Positions 1 through 9,464 of a DNA stretch of 40,076 bases are shown piece after piece; position 1 is the stretch's first letter; every line of letters begins with the position of its first letter. The stretch covers positions 1 to 40,076 of the forward strand of contig JAAYEK010000097.1 of assembly GCA_012728785.1 (NCBI GenBank), given 5' to 3'. Below the pieces are notes generated by a model, which did no database searches, was not told the origin of the DNA, and worked only from the letters and a program-made list of their open reading frames with translations. The stretch comes from Bacillota bacterium. Lineage in GTDB: Bacteria > Bacillota > UBA4882 > UBA8346. The position numbers and the translations under genes were made by a program.

Positions 1-2
1 CG

Positions 3-641
3 GGCGGAGACATGGCGCATGAGATTACCGCTGCAGTAATCAGCTTTAGGGAATTTAAGCGGGAGCTTCTTTCCGACCGGCTCCGGAATTTGCCGATCAC
101 TTCATTGCCACCGACATTTTATAATCATATGTTAAATGAATTGGAACGGTTTTTAGCGGTATTAACCATTGGTACGCCGGATGGTATAAACAAAGAGAAT
201 GTTTTAGGAGAACATTTACTGTGGTCATTGGATGCCTCGGGCCATGCCGCTGCGCTAGCCGGTGACTTGGATAAAGTGGAATACAGTTTACGGGCTGAAG
301 CCGAATGCTTTCTAATACGTTTCGACGGGCTGTATATAAAAGCGGTCGAACTGACGGGTTATTGCCGGAGCAATCCCCCGGCGGTCCAGCCGGTGTTGGA
401 AGCGTTTAACCACAAAATAGTTAAGGTGATGCAAGATTTCATGGGTTATCTGATGGAGCTTAAGGAGAAGATCCTTAAAGACCGGGTATTAAGTAGCTTG
501 TCTCCCTTGATACCCGATCATATGTATCGGGAGGAATGTTATTACCTCCATAAAGTAGCCGGATATCAACCGGAGGTCCCCAAACCGGAGTGTGATCCCG
601 GACGGCCAAGAGTGGAACAAGGAGAATCAAAAGGCGCTTAA
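3..641 (+). CDS. DUF2935 family protein, 5' partial
   Basis: The reading frame is open to the left edge of the window, so the ATG at 12 is probably internal and the gene starts upstream. The visible part carries two helical repeats typical of DUF2935 proteins of Bacilli and Clostridia: an E-H-x2-W helix followed about ten residues later by an H (near residues 67-80), and a C-terminal D-H-x3-E-E segment. These His/Glu pairs suggest a ferritin-like helical bundle that may bind metal, but no function is established for the family. A first repeat of perhaps 60 residues appears to be missing. The stop codon sits in the loop of a 13-bp hairpin. Confidence 0.75.
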   Translation, partial: GGDMAHEITAAVISFREFKRELLSDRLRNLPITSLPPTFYNHMLNELERFLAVLTIGTPDGINKENVLGEHLLWSLDASGHAAALAGDLDKVEYSLRAEAECFLIRFDGLYIKAVELTGYCRSNPPAVQPVLEAFNHKIVKVMQDFMGYLMELKEKILKDRVLSSLSPLIPDHMYREECYYLHKVAGYQPEVPKPECDPGRPRVEQGESKGA

Positions 642-654
642 AGCGCCTTTTGAT
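626..654. terminator. Hairpin overlapping the stop codon, between convergent genes
   Basis: A perfect 13-bp stem (626-638 with 642-654) with a 3-nt loop formed by the TAA stop of the upstream gene. No long T run follows on the plus strand, so termination may be weak. The same hairpin could act on transcripts of the convergent UPF0182 gene. Confidence 0.55.
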
Positions 655-664
655 CGTTAAAGGT

Positions 665-3298
665 TCAGTATTTTTTCAGTTCGTCCAAAAGTTCTTGTTT
701 TTTCTTGATTAGTTGCTGTTCTTCCTGGTTAATATTGATCAATTCATTAATGATTTCAACTTTCCGTTCCTTTTGGGAGGCGGGGGCGGTATCAGTTGCC
801 GGCCTCTCAGGAACGGATATTCCGGATAAACCGTTTAAAGCTTGGGCAACTGTGTCTCCAAGGGATACCTGGTTTCGATAGACCATGACAATTTTTTTCA
901 ATTCAGCTTGGCGGCTTCGTTCGGATTCCAAGTATAGGGGTTTCAAGTAAAGAATTTCCCCATCGATAGGAATAATCAGTAAATTGCCCCAGATTACATT
1001 GGATTGCTGTTGGTTCCATAAAGTGACTAGTTGGGAGATGTTTTCATCTTGATTGATACGGCTGTCAATCTGTTCCGGACCATATATGTTTTGATCTTTG
1101 GGGAGAGTATATAAGATTAATTCTCCGTAATTCGGCTGGTCGCACCGGGCGATAATCCAGGCGATCAAGTTTTGTTTCTTACGGGGAGTAAAGGGTTGCA
1201 TCATTACAAATTCGGCTTTTTCAGTTTCGGGAAGTTTTAAGGTCACGTAGTATGGTTCAAATAGTTGTCCCTGAGTAATCTCGGGAATATTCCAGTAATC
1301 TTCTTTTTCATAAAAAGTTCTCGGATTAGTCATGTGATACTGTAATAACAGATCCCGTTGGATAGTTAATAAGTCTTCGGCATAGCGGAAATGGCTTTGA
1401 AGATCAGGGTCAATTTCTTGAAGTGATTTGAAATAACCCGGGAAGACTTTTTGCCAAACTTGAATGATGGGATCGGACGGGTCGCTAATATAAAAGTTAA
1501 CGGAGCCGTCGTAAGCGTCAATTACTGCTTTGACAGAGTTGCGCACATAATTGATACCGCCTAATCGATAAGGTTTAGAATATGGATATTTGGAACTGGT
1601 GGTATAAGCGTCGATAAACCAGTAGAGTTTTCCTCCGGATACCACTAGATAAGGATCTTCATCGAAACTCAAGAAAGGCGCTAATTTTGCGACTCTGTAT
1701 TTTATGTTGCGATAAAGAAGAATACTGCTTTCCGGTGTCAATTGCGGGGAAAGCAGAAAATTCGGTTCTTGATATTTAAGGGCCATTAATAATTTTACAA
1801 AGAATGAATTTAAGGGAATTCCGGGAGTGCCTTGATAAGAGGTATTAATGTTCCGGTCGCCTTGGGGATAATCGAATTCACCGTTTTTGGTATTAACGAT
1901 AATGTAGTCATTAGTGGTTTCACCAAAGTAAATACCGGGGTTATCCACTCTAAGCTCAGGGAAGTCAGGGTCGGTTTTGGGAGGCAGATCCTTGACGATA
2001 AAAATTGGTTGTCCTTCTTGGGATGATCGACTGATTTGATTGGCTGCAAAACCATAACCATGAGTATAGGTTAGATGCAGATTGATCCAGGTTCGGGCTT
2101 GTTCCGATATTCGTTCAGTGAGCAGTTCGCGGGCGGAGATCATTAGTTGCCGTTGGCCGTTGATTGATGGATAACGGTCAAGATCGATATCGGTAAATTG
2201 ATAGTAAGGACGGATTGATTGTAGTTGGTTATAAGAATTCAACAAGGGCCCGTAATGCCAGAGTCTTAAATCCGATAATGAAGGATGATTAGCGGATAAA
2301 CTGTGGGTCTTACCTTCTTCCGGAATGTACGAGACTTGCTTAATCTTGTCAAGGGCGTAAGCTTGGCGGGTGAAATCGATATGGTGTCTTAAATAAGGAG
2401 CTTCAAGTTCGAATTCATTGGGAGTTACTTTTAGATTTTGGACTATTCCAGGATAAATTACGATTAAAATAAAGGAACTGGCCAACCAAAGAATAATTCC
2501 GCCTAGAAGAAGTTTAACCCCTTTACGGAAGAGGCCGAAAATTAACAACCCAATTATTCCAACTAATAACCAGGACAATAAAGTTAAGCCGAGAACACCG
2601 GCGTGTTCGGCGGCATAATTAATCCCTGTAATGCTGGAGTTTTCTTGAAAAAGCAAGTTGTATTTTCCAAGCGTATAGCCCCATATTTTACAGACCAAAA
2701 ATAGGATGGTTAGCAAAGTGAGATGGATTCGGGCAGAAACGGACATTCCCAAGGAATTGCCTTGTCTCCAAAGGGATTTAGCCAAAAAATAAATTAGGGC
2801 AGTGCCTACCAGTCCGATTAGGGAGACTGTTTGAAAGAGACGATTCAGTTGTTGATAAAAAGGTAACGAAAACAGGTAAAAACCGATATCTTGGTTGAAG
2901 ATCGGATCTGCCATTCCAACCGATACTTTATTTAAAAATTGTTGAATTGTGATCCAATCTAAACTTAATCCGGTCCCTAATACAAAAGAGAGAGCCGCCG
3001 TAATTATTAAGCCGGGAATTAGAACCGTATTTTTAGAAACATCCGGCATCAGAGTATTTACTACTTGTACCCGATTAAAGGCCCTGATTGCAAAGAGTAG
3101 ATTAATCAAGAAAAAACCGAAGATAAGTAAGACGAAAACAATTTTGGCAAGGGGTCCGGTAATCAGACTAACCCAAAAAACTGAGGTTAAACCTGTTGTT
3201 TGAAACCAGAGCAGGTCGATGTATTTACCTGCGAAACCGATGATCAAAAAAAACAATATAATGGCCGTTCCAATAATAATTTTGGATAACCGGTTCAT
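665..3298 (-). CDS. UPF0182 family integral membrane protein
   Basis: A protein of about 877 residues matching the UPF0182 (COG1615) family in length and layout. The N-terminal third contains about seven hydrophobic segments, beginning with one at residues 8-28. It is followed by a large soluble, probably extracytoplasmic region rich in Tyr, Asn and Pro, and the protein ends in a Lys/Glu-rich coiled-coil tail. The first possible start is GTG at 3307, but AAGGAG lies only directly next to it. The ATG at 3298 has that site at about 8 nt, so I use it. The family is widespread in Firmicutes, Actinobacteria and Cyanobacteria without an assigned function. It is transcribed divergently from pyrF. 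Confidence 0.85.
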   Translation of the reverse strand: MNRLSKIIIGTAIILFFLIIGFAGKYIDLLWFQTTGLTSVFWVSLITGPLAKIVFVLLIFGFFLINLLFAIRAFNRVQVVNTLMPDVSKNTVLIPGLIITAALSFVLGTGLSLDWITIQQFLNKVSVGMADPIFNQDIGFYLFSLPFYQQLNRLFQTVSLIGLVGTALIYFLAKSLWRQGNSLGMSVSARIHLTLLTILFLVCKIWGYTLGKYNLLFQENSSITGINYAAEHAGVLGLTLLSWLLVGIIGLLIFGLFRKGVKLLLGGIILWLASSFILIVIYPGIVQNLKVTPNEFELEAPYLRHHIDFTRQAYALDKIKQVSYIPEEGKTHSLSANHPSLSDLRLWHYGPLLNSYNQLQSIRPYYQFTDIDLDRYPSINGQRQLMISARELLTERISEQARTWINLHLTYTHGYGFAANQISRSSQEGQPIFIVKDLPPKTDPDFPELRVDNPGIYFGETTNDYIIVNTKNGEFDYPQGDRNINTSYQGTPGIPLNSFFVKLLMALKYQEPNFLLSPQLTPESSILLYRNIKYRVAKLAPFLSFDEDPYLVVSGGKLYWFIDAYTTSSKYPYSKPYRLGGINYVRNSVKAVIDAYDGSVNFYISDPSDPIIQVWQKVFPGYFKSLQEIDPDLQSHFRYAEDLLTIQRDLLLQYHMTNPRTFYEKEDYWNIPEITQGQLFEPYYVTLKLPETEKAEFVMMQPFTPRKKQNLIAWIIARCDQPNYGELILYTLPKDQNIYGPEQIDSRINQDENISQLVTLWNQQQSNVIWGNLLIIPIDGEILYLKPLYLESERSRQAELKKIVMVYRNQVSLGDTVAQALNGLSGISVPERPATDTAPASQKERKVEIINELININQEEQQLIKKKQELLDELKKY

Positions 3299-3517
3299 GG
3301 GCATCACTCCTTTTAATCAAGTTATTTCTTTTTTGAAGCAAAAATATCCTTCCCCGGAAGGAAGTAGATGAGTTGCGCCGAATAAGACCGAATAATGCCT
3401 AATAAATATTGGTTAGGGCCTAACCTAAAAATAACTAATTTACAACAAATTTTAGCAAGAGCGCCCCTCGGTTTAGAAACGGTCTTAGAATGATATGTTT
3501 TTTATAGGAGGATGAGG

Positions 3518-4372
3518 ATGGATAATTTTTCGCAAATTTTAAATCAGCAGTGGCAAAAAGAGCTTTTTTTATGTGTCGGACTTGATTCCGATTTTCAAAA
3601 AATTCCCGAAGAGTTTCGCAAATTACCGGTAGCCGAAGGTTTATTTCAGTTTAACCGGGCGATTGTTGATGCTACTGCCGAGTATTGCGCCGCTTACAAG
3701 CCGAATAGCGCTTTTTATGAAGGTTATGGATTGGCTGGTTTGGAAGCTTTGATTAAGACCAATGCTTTTATTAGGGAAAAATATCCGAATCATCTGATTA
3801 TCCTCGACGCTAAACGGGCTGATATCGGCAATACCAATCTCGGATATGCGAAAGCCGCCTTTGACATTCTCCAAGCTCACAGTATTACGGTTCATCCATA
3901 TTTGGGGCAGGAAGCTTTGGCGCCTTTTTTGGAAGACCGGGATCACGGTGTTTTCGTCCTTTGTCATACTTCAAATCCTGGAGCGGGTGAGTTCCAAGAA
4001 TTGAAAATTAACAATCAGGATTTATATAAAATAGTGGCCACCAGGGTTGATCAAGAATGGAACGGAAATCAAAACTGCGGTTTGGTGGTAGGGGCTACCT
4101 ATCCGGAACACCTTGGCGAAGTGCGAAAACTAGCACCAAATTTGCCTTTTTTAATTCCTGGTATCGGAGCCCAAGGTGGAGACTTAGAACGGACGGTTAT
4201 TAACGGACTGGACCGGAATGGGACCGGAATCATTGTTAATGCTTCCCGTAGTATCATTTACGCTTCTTCCGGATTGGATTTCTCTACGGCTGCCGCACGG
4301 GAAGCGAAGCTTCTAAACGAATCGATTCGAAAAATAGCTCGTGAAAATGGTTTTGGTAGGAAGGTCGAATAA
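3518..4372 (+). CDS. pyrF: Orotidine 5'-phosphate decarboxylase, type 2
   Basis: Catalyses decarboxylation of OMP to UMP, the last step of de novo pyrimidine synthesis, in the cytoplasm. The catalytic D-A-K-R motif is at residues 97-100 inside the strand-helix unit LDAKRADIGNT. The N-terminal substrate aspartate is in VGLDSD, and the phosphate loop is in PGIGAQGGD. The length of 284 residues fits the longer type 2 subfamily. ATG 3512 directly abuts TAGGAGG; ATG 3518 has this site at 6 nt and is the better start. No other pyr genes are adjacent, so the gene stands alone here, with trpS following after 86 bp. Confidence 0.95.
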   Translation: MDNFSQILNQQWQKELFLCVGLDSDFQKIPEEFRKLPVAEGLFQFNRAIVDATAEYCAAYKPNSAFYEGYGLAGLEALIKTNAFIREKYPNHLIILDAKRADIGNTNLGYAKAAFDILQAHSITVHPYLGQEALAPFLEDRDHGVFVLCHTSNPGAGEFQELKINNQDLYKIVATRVDQEWNGNQNCGLVVGATYPEHLGEVRKLAPNLPFLIPGIGAQGGDLERTVINGLDRNGTGIIVNASRSIIYASSGLDFSTAAAREAKLLNESIRKIARENGFGRKVE

Positions 4373-4458
4373 TTAGAAGACAAATGCCTACTTGAAAAGT
4401 AAACCGTTTTCGGTAATAATATTAAATATTGATTTCACAGAAAGAAGGGCTTTAAAAG

Positions 4459-5433
4459 ATGCGCGTATTATCCGGGATTCAACCATCCGGTAATCTTCAT
4501 CTCGGTAATTATTTTGGGATGATGAAACGGATGATTGAATATCAGAAAAATCATGAACTTTTTTGTTTTATCGTTAATTTTCATGCTTTAACCTCTGTGT
4601 TTGACGCCGCCAGATTACGCCACCAAACTTGCGAGGCGGTAGGAGATTTTCTGGCGTTAGGTCTTGATCCTGAAAAGTCCGTTTTCTGGGTCCAATCGGA
4701 TGTACCGGAAGTAACCGAATTGACCTGGTTATTAAGTAATGTTACCGGTATGGGTTTACTAGAACGGAGCCATTCCTATAAGGATAAATTGGCCAAGGGT
4801 ATTCCGGCCAGTAATGGACTATTTACTTATCCGGTATTGATGGCCGCCGACATTTTAGGATATGGGGCTAACTTGGTCCCGGTGGGTAAAGATCAAAAAC
4901 AACATTTGGAGATTTCTAGGGATATCGCAGCGCGTTTTAATAATACTTACGGAGAAACCTTCGTCATACCGGAAGCGGATATTGAGGATGATTTGGCGAC
5001 TATTCCCGGTCTGGACGGGCAAAAAATGTCGAAGTCATATGACAATACCATTGAAATTTTCATTGATGAAACATCTTTGAAACAAAAAATTATGACCCTC
5101 AAGACCGACTCAACCCCGGTTAATGAACCGAAACCGATTGAGGGTAATATTTTATTTTCTCTATATTCCTTGTTCCTTGATGAGCGCGGTAAAGAAGAAC
5201 TTAAAGACCGTTTCCTGACTCCGGGTCTGAAGTATGGCGAGGTTAAGAAGGAGTTATTCGGTGTTATCTGGGAACATTTCGCCCCTTACCGGGAGAAACG
5301 GGCCCAGATCAATAAAGATGATGTGGTCGAGGTCATGAAAAAGGGTGCTGCAAAAGCTAGGGCCGTAATTTCGGAGTATTTGGACAAAGCCCGGCATAAT
5401 GTAGGCGTTGATTATTATCGAAAGCAAAATTGA
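4459..5433 (+). CDS. trpS: Tryptophanyl-tRNA synthetase
   Basis: Charges tRNA-Trp. It is a class I synthetase of 324 residues, normal for the bacterial enzyme. The HIGH-type signature is S-G-N-L-H-L-G-N at residues 10-17, and the KMSKS loop is intact at residues 189-193. The VGKDQKQHLE segment near residue 142 is the conserved family block. A GAAAGAAGGG site precedes the ATG. The gene lies in the same direction as pyrF and the DUF1015 gene, but spacers of about 86 and 126 bp leave operon membership open. No T-box leader is visible upstream. Confidence 0.96.
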   Translation: MRVLSGIQPSGNLHLGNYFGMMKRMIEYQKNHELFCFIVNFHALTSVFDAARLRHQTCEAVGDFLALGLDPEKSVFWVQSDVPEVTELTWLLSNVTGMGLLERSHSYKDKLAKGIPASNGLFTYPVLMAADILGYGANLVPVGKDQKQHLEISRDIAARFNNTYGETFVIPEADIEDDLATIPGLDGQKMSKSYDNTIEIFIDETSLKQKIMTLKTDSTPVNEPKPIEGNILFSLYSLFLDERGKEELKDRFLTPGLKYGEVKKELFGVIWEHFAPYREKRAQINKDDVVEVMKKGAAKARAVISEYLDKARHNVGVDYYRKQN

Positions 5434-5559
5434 ATTGAAAGAGTTCGTGGAAGTTCGAAAAACCTTATTTTAGTTAGGATTAATACGGACGGATACGGAT
5501 TTAAAAAGCATTTAGGCCAACTTTTGATTTAAAATTAAATATTTAAGGTGATCGCTTTG

Positions 5560-6906
5560 ATGAATAAACGTTTTTTGAAACTAGGAATACAAGTCCCCGA
5601 GGTTTGGTTGCCTCATAAAGGGGTTGACCTTTTTAAATGGGCGGTGGTAGCTTGCGATCAGTATACTTCGGAGCCGGATTATTGGGAACAAGTATCGCAG
5701 CTGGTGGGAGACGACCCTTCAACCTTAAACCTAGTCTTTCCCGAAGTGTATTTAGGTAAAGGCGCTGAAGGGGAACGGATCGCCCGAATCCATCGGGAAA
5801 TGGACGGCTATTTAGAGAAAAACTTAATCAATTCCCCAGGGGATGGGTTTGTATATTTAGAGCGGCGAACAAGCCAAGTTCAGTGTCGTAAGGGGTTGAT
5901 CATGGCTCTTGACTTGGAGCGTTACGATTATAATTCGGGATCGAAAACTTTAATTAGGGCAACAGAGGGGACGGTTTTGGAAAGGATCCCGCCTCGGGTC
6001 AAGATCCGGGAAGGCGCTCCGTTGGAATTACCCCACATTATGGTTTTAATTGATGATCCCGATTGCCGGGTAATTGAACCCTTGGCCCTTGAAAAAGAAA
6101 AGTTCGAGCTTTTATACGATACCGAACTAATGATGGATGGCGGCCATGTTCAAGGATACTTGGTCCGGGAGGAGTCGGCTTTGGAAGGAATTTATCAAGG
6201 CCTTGCCAATTTGACCGAACCGACGGGGTTTAATCAAAAATATCAAACCACCGTTGAACCGGCCTTGTTATTCGCTGTTGGGGATGGCAATCACTCTCTG
6301 GCTACTGCCAAAGCTGTTTGGGAAAAGATGAAGCAACAACCGGAAATTGATCGCGATAATCATCCGGCCCGTTATGCTCTGGTCGAAGTAGTAAACATTC
6401 ACGATCCGGGTCTGCAATTTGAGCCGATCCACCGGGTATTGTTTAATATCACTGTCGAAGAAATGTTGATAGCAATGGGAGTCTATTTTGGAGAGGAACA
6501 GTTTAGTCTGGAAAGATCTGTCGACCCGCAGGAGATGGAAGCCCAACTTGTAAAAGGGCGGGACCGGACCGAAAACTGCCACCGGATCGGGTTTGTCACC
6601 GAAGCAGGTTATGGAGTAATTAGGATAACTAATCCAAAATCAGATTTGGAAGTCGGCACGCTCCAATCATTTTTAGATGAATGGTTGGTCCAACACCCCC
6701 AAGGAGAAGTCGATTATATTCATGGCGCCGAAGTAGTCCGCAAACTCGGTTCCCAACAAGGAAACATCGGATTTTTCTTACCGGCGCTTGAGAAAAATGC
6801 TTTGTTTAAAACGATAATCCATGACGGGGTCTTGCCTAGGAAGAGTTTTTCAATGGGAGAAGCGGAAGAAAAACGGTTCTATCTTGAATGCCGGAGAATT
6901 AAATAA
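5560..6906 (+). CDS. DUF1015 family protein, possible kinase-like enzyme
   Basis: A cytoplasmic protein of 448 residues matching the DUF1015 (COG4198) family. Recognisable blocks are the N-terminal WAVVACDQYTSEPDYW and the central signature V-G-D-G-N-H-S (nucleotides about 6280-6300), where many members read D-G-H-H-R. The family belongs to a ParB/SerK-like superfamily in which free serine kinases have been described, and it often lies near serine or threonine biosynthesis genes; thrC follows here about 0.5 kb on. GTG at 5548 overlaps the AAGGTGA site, so ATG 5560 with that site at about 8 nt is the likelier start. Catalytic activity is inference only. Confidence 0.8.
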   Translation: MNKRFLKLGIQVPEVWLPHKGVDLFKWAVVACDQYTSEPDYWEQVSQLVGDDPSTLNLVFPEVYLGKGAEGERIARIHREMDGYLEKNLINSPGDGFVYLERRTSQVQCRKGLIMALDLERYDYNSGSKTLIRATEGTVLERIPPRVKIREGAPLELPHIMVLIDDPDCRVIEPLALEKEKFELLYDTELMMDGGHVQGYLVREESALEGIYQGLANLTEPTGFNQKYQTTVEPALLFAVGDGNHSLATAKAVWEKMKQQPEIDRDNHPARYALVEVVNIHDPGLQFEPIHRVLFNITVEEMLIAMGVYFGEEQFSLERSVDPQEMEAQLVKGRDRTENCHRIGFVTEAGYGVIRITNPKSDLEVGTLQSFLDEWLVQHPQGEVDYIHGAEVVRKLGSQQGNIGFFLPALEKNALFKTIIHDGVLPRKSFSMGEAEEKRFYLECRRIK

Positions 6907-6921
6907 GATAAGGTCTGATCA

Positions 6922-6952
6922 AACCCGCCTTCTTTAATTAATGAGGCGGGTT
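6922..6952 (+). terminator. Rho-independent terminator after the DUF1015 gene
   Basis: A 9-bp GC-rich stem (6922-6930 with 6944-6952), a 13-nt loop and a short AT-rich tail. It is placed 16 bp after the stop. Confidence 0.7.
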
Positions 6953-7000
6953 ATTTATATCCGGAGGTAATGATATTGACAATACCGCTCAGGAATTTGA

Positions 7001-7243
7001 CTAATGAAAGCTATCGGGGTCAAATACCTGATGTTCAAATTCGATACCAATTGATTCACATTCTTGTTTACGGATTAGATTAATTTCCTGGTTTGAACTA
7101 TTTAGATGTACTACACATCCCTGTTCTTTAATAGCATCAAGCAGATTTTTAACTCCAAGAGAAATTTCTCCAAAATGAAGGGAGCATTTTTTAGCACGCA
7201 TTAAATGATAAACCAATTCTTCAGTTGGATCTTTTGCCAGCAT
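7001..7243 (-). CDS. Small hypothetical protein (80 aa)
   Basis: Not recognised. The protein is 80 residues, soluble and mildly acidic at the C-terminus, with two cysteines in the middle and one near the end. The middle segment GVKNLLDAIKEQGCVVHL reads as a helix-strand unit. A good ribosome binding site (GAGGTGAC) lies 4-5 nt before the ATG, which is the main reason to accept the gene. It is antisense to its neighbours and transcribed divergently from thrC, with about 160 bp between the two starts. Confidence 0.5.
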   Translation of the reverse strand: MLAKDPTEELVYHLMRAKKCSLHFGEISLGVKNLLDAIKEQGCVVHLNSSNQEINLIRKQECESIGIEFEHQVFDPDSFH

Positions 7244-7339
7244 TTTGTCACCTCATATTTAAAAATTTTGCCCATGTTATAATAACAGATACTTGTTTTA
7301 TTTAGATAAAGGCCAGGTAAAATTATTGTTATAAAATTT

Positions 7340-7369
7340 TTGCCAAAGTTGGCGATTCTGTGATATTAT
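7340..7369 (+). promoter_or_regulatory. Candidate thrC promoter
   Basis: TTGCCA (7340-7345) and TATTAT (7364-7369) are separated by 18 bp and lie 38 bp before the thrC start. Confidence 0.4.
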
Positions 7370-7406
7370 AGATGTCACATTAGATTAACATTAAGTGGAG
7401 GCGGAG

Positions 7407-8909
7407 ATGAATTATCTCAGTACCAGAGGGAGTATTAAACAAGCTCAGTCAGCGGAGGCGATCCGGACCGGGATTGCGCCGGACGGGGGGTTGTTTACCC
7501 CGGAATCCATCCCTAGTCTTTCTCAAACGGAAATTCAAGCCATGGCCGGACTGGGTTACCAAGAACTGGCGACCAAAATATTGGCCATGTATTTAACCGA
7601 CTATCAACCAAGCGACCTGAAAGGGATGACTAACGCCGCTTATGCTTGTCCCACCAAGTTCGGGGTCCCTCAAGTGACCCCGGTGGTTCAATTGACTGAG
7701 GGAGATTATTTACTGGAACTTTTTCATGGCCCGACTTGCGCTTTTAAAGATCTGGCCTTACAGCTATTACCGCATTTAATGACTAAAGCCGGGGAGATTT
7801 CCGGAGATCATAATAAAATCATTATACTGGTGGCTACTTCGGGAGATACTGGAAAAGCAGCCTTAGAAGGTTTTCGAGATATTCCGGGAACTCGGATTAT
7901 TGTTTTTTACCCTGAAGAAGGAGTAAGCCAGATTCAAAAGTTACAGATGACCACCCAAGAGGGGGCCAATACCGGCGTTGTAAGCGTGAAAGGTAATTTT
8001 GACGATGCCCAAAATGGTGTGAAAGCCATTTTTACCGATGCGGCAATCGTTAAGGAACTAGCTGTAAATGGGATGTCCTTTTCCTCCGCTAACTCCATCA
8101 ACTGGGGTAGGTTGGCCCCACAGATCGTCTATTATTTTTACGGATACCTAGATTTATGCCGCCGGGGGGCGGTCAAACCGGGGCGCCCAATTAATATCGC
8201 GGTACCGACCGGGAATTTCGGTAACATTTTAGCCGGTTATTTTGCCAAAGAGATGGGACTGCCGATTGCCCGAATGATCTGCGCTTCCAATTCGAATAAT
8301 GTTTTGACCGATTTTATCAATACCGGGGTTTACGATCGGAACCGGACTTTTTATACCACGATCTCCCCATCGATGGACATTTTGATCTCCAGTAACTTAG
8401 AGCGGCTCCTATTCTATTTATCGAACCAGGATCCAAAGCGGGTTGGGGAGTGGATGATGGAGTTAAAATTCAAAGGTGGTTACCGGGTGGACCGGGAAAC
8501 CGAGCTTAAAATGAAAGCCATTTTCTACGGCGGGTTTGCCACGGAAAATGAAACTAAAGATACTATTGGCCGAGTTTATCGTGACCACAATTATGTGATG
8601 GACCCCCATACCGCCGTGGGTAAAACTATTTCCGACCGCTACCGGCGTGAAACCGGTGATGAGTTGCCGACCTTGATGGTAGCTACCGCCAGTCCTTTTA
8701 AGTTCAACCGCAGTGTGGTCCAGGCGATTTTAGGGGAAACCGCAGTCCAAGACAGAAGCGAATTCGAATTGGTCGAAAAGCTTAAAGAGATCTCCGGGAG
8801 AGAGATCCCGGCCGGTTTAAGGGATTTAGACCGGAAAGAAATTCGGCACCGGACTGTTTGCTCCAGAGAAGAGATGCCTAAGGTTGTAAAGGAAATTTTG
8901 AAATTATAA
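7407..8909 (+). CDS. thrC: Threonine synthase
   Basis: Converts O-phosphohomoserine to threonine with pyridoxal phosphate. The N-terminus MNYLSTRG is the typical opening of the longer thrC class shared by enterobacteria and many clostridia. The PLP lysine is K114 in H-G-P-T-x-A-F-K-D, followed by the SGDTGKAALEGF phosphate-binding block and the SINWGR block. The length of 500 residues is normal. GTG 7395 overlaps the GGAGG site; ATG 7407 has it at 5 nt and is preferred. No hom or thrB gene lies beside it in this window. Confidence 0.95.
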   Translation: MNYLSTRGSIKQAQSAEAIRTGIAPDGGLFTPESIPSLSQTEIQAMAGLGYQELATKILAMYLTDYQPSDLKGMTNAAYACPTKFGVPQVTPVVQLTEGDYLLELFHGPTCAFKDLALQLLPHLMTKAGEISGDHNKIIILVATSGDTGKAALEGFRDIPGTRIIVFYPEEGVSQIQKLQMTTQEGANTGVVSVKGNFDDAQNGVKAIFTDAAIVKELAVNGMSFSSANSINWGRLAPQIVYYFYGYLDLCRRGAVKPGRPINIAVPTGNFGNILAGYFAKEMGLPIARMICASNSNNVLTDFINTGVYDRNRTFYTTISPSMDILISSNLERLLFYLSNQDPKRVGEWMMELKFKGGYRVDRETELKMKAIFYGGFATENETKDTIGRVYRDHNYVMDPHTAVGKTISDRYRRETGDELPTLMVATASPFKFNRSVVQAILGETAVQDRSEFELVEKLKEISGREIPAGLRDLDRKEIRHRTVCSREEMPKVVKEILKL

Positions 8910-9162
8910 AACCTTTAGCGTAAGCGAGAAAGAACTTCTTCGGGCTACCGCAAACCTTCGCCAGTAATGATGGATCCCAAAGCTCATGATGGTATTGGTA
9001 AAATCATAATTACAGGCTAATGAATCGAAGACAGGATTATCTTTCCATGATTGTCAGATTTTAGTATTATCAGAAGTAATTAAAGATTTTATATTGGTTT
9101 TATGGAGCAGGTTATCCTCGGGGGAGAGTGTAGTGAAGAGTCCAATGAAGAGCCGCTTAGCC
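8910..9162. other. Intergenic region with no supportable gene
   Basis: This stretch after thrC has no convincing reading frame, ribosome binding site or terminator. Short open frames here lack support. Confidence 0.5.
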
Positions 9163-9191
9163 TTGACAGTAAGTTGAAAAAAGGATAGAAT
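9163..9191 (+). promoter_or_regulatory. Strong candidate promoter for the GH3-PfkB cassette
   Basis: A consensus TTGACA (9163-9168), 17-bp spacer and TAGAAT (9186-9191). It would give a leader of about 270 nt before the GH3 gene, with the palindromic operator lying inside the leader. Confidence 0.55.
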
Positions 9192-9406
9192 GAAAAAAGT
9201 TTGGATGAATAACTTAAGTTTAGATAAAGGTCTGCTTCTAAAAGGTGGAAGTGAGCTTTTTTTCCCAGCCTATTCCGATTAGCTTCAAGTTTCAAGATCA
9301 TAACCTTACTAAGTAAAGTCAAATAAAAAAACCAATTACTCTCGCGCTACTTACAATGAACATCGGGACGGATAATGAAGGAAGGGGCTATCTAAGCCCA
9401 ACTTTA

Positions 9407-9418
9407 GCAAACGTTTGC
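9407..9418. promoter_or_regulatory. LacI-family operator-like palindrome
   Basis: A perfect 12-bp palindrome GCAAACGTTTGC with the central CG typical of LacI/GalR-family operators. It lies 47 bp before the GH3 start. The AAACGTTT core recurs in the leader of the lacI-type gene at 33693-33700, so the same regulator may act at both places. It fits the catabolite (cre) consensus poorly at the outer positions. Confidence 0.6.
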
Positions 9419-9464
9419 GGCCGTCCTAAAACCTGTTTATTAAAAATCTAAAGGAGTGGTAAAA

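Noticed and set aside
6970-7083. 37-codon plus-strand frame after the DUF1015 terminator with a GGAGG site
   Set aside because: It overlaps most of the antisense gene at 7001-7243, and its product has no recognisable features. The opposite-strand gene has an equally good site and a longer frame.
9089-9322. 77-codon minus-strand frame upstream of the GH3 gene
   Set aside because: Low-complexity Leu/Ser/Lys composition, no ribosome binding site, and it overlaps the consensus promoter of the GH3 gene on the other strand.
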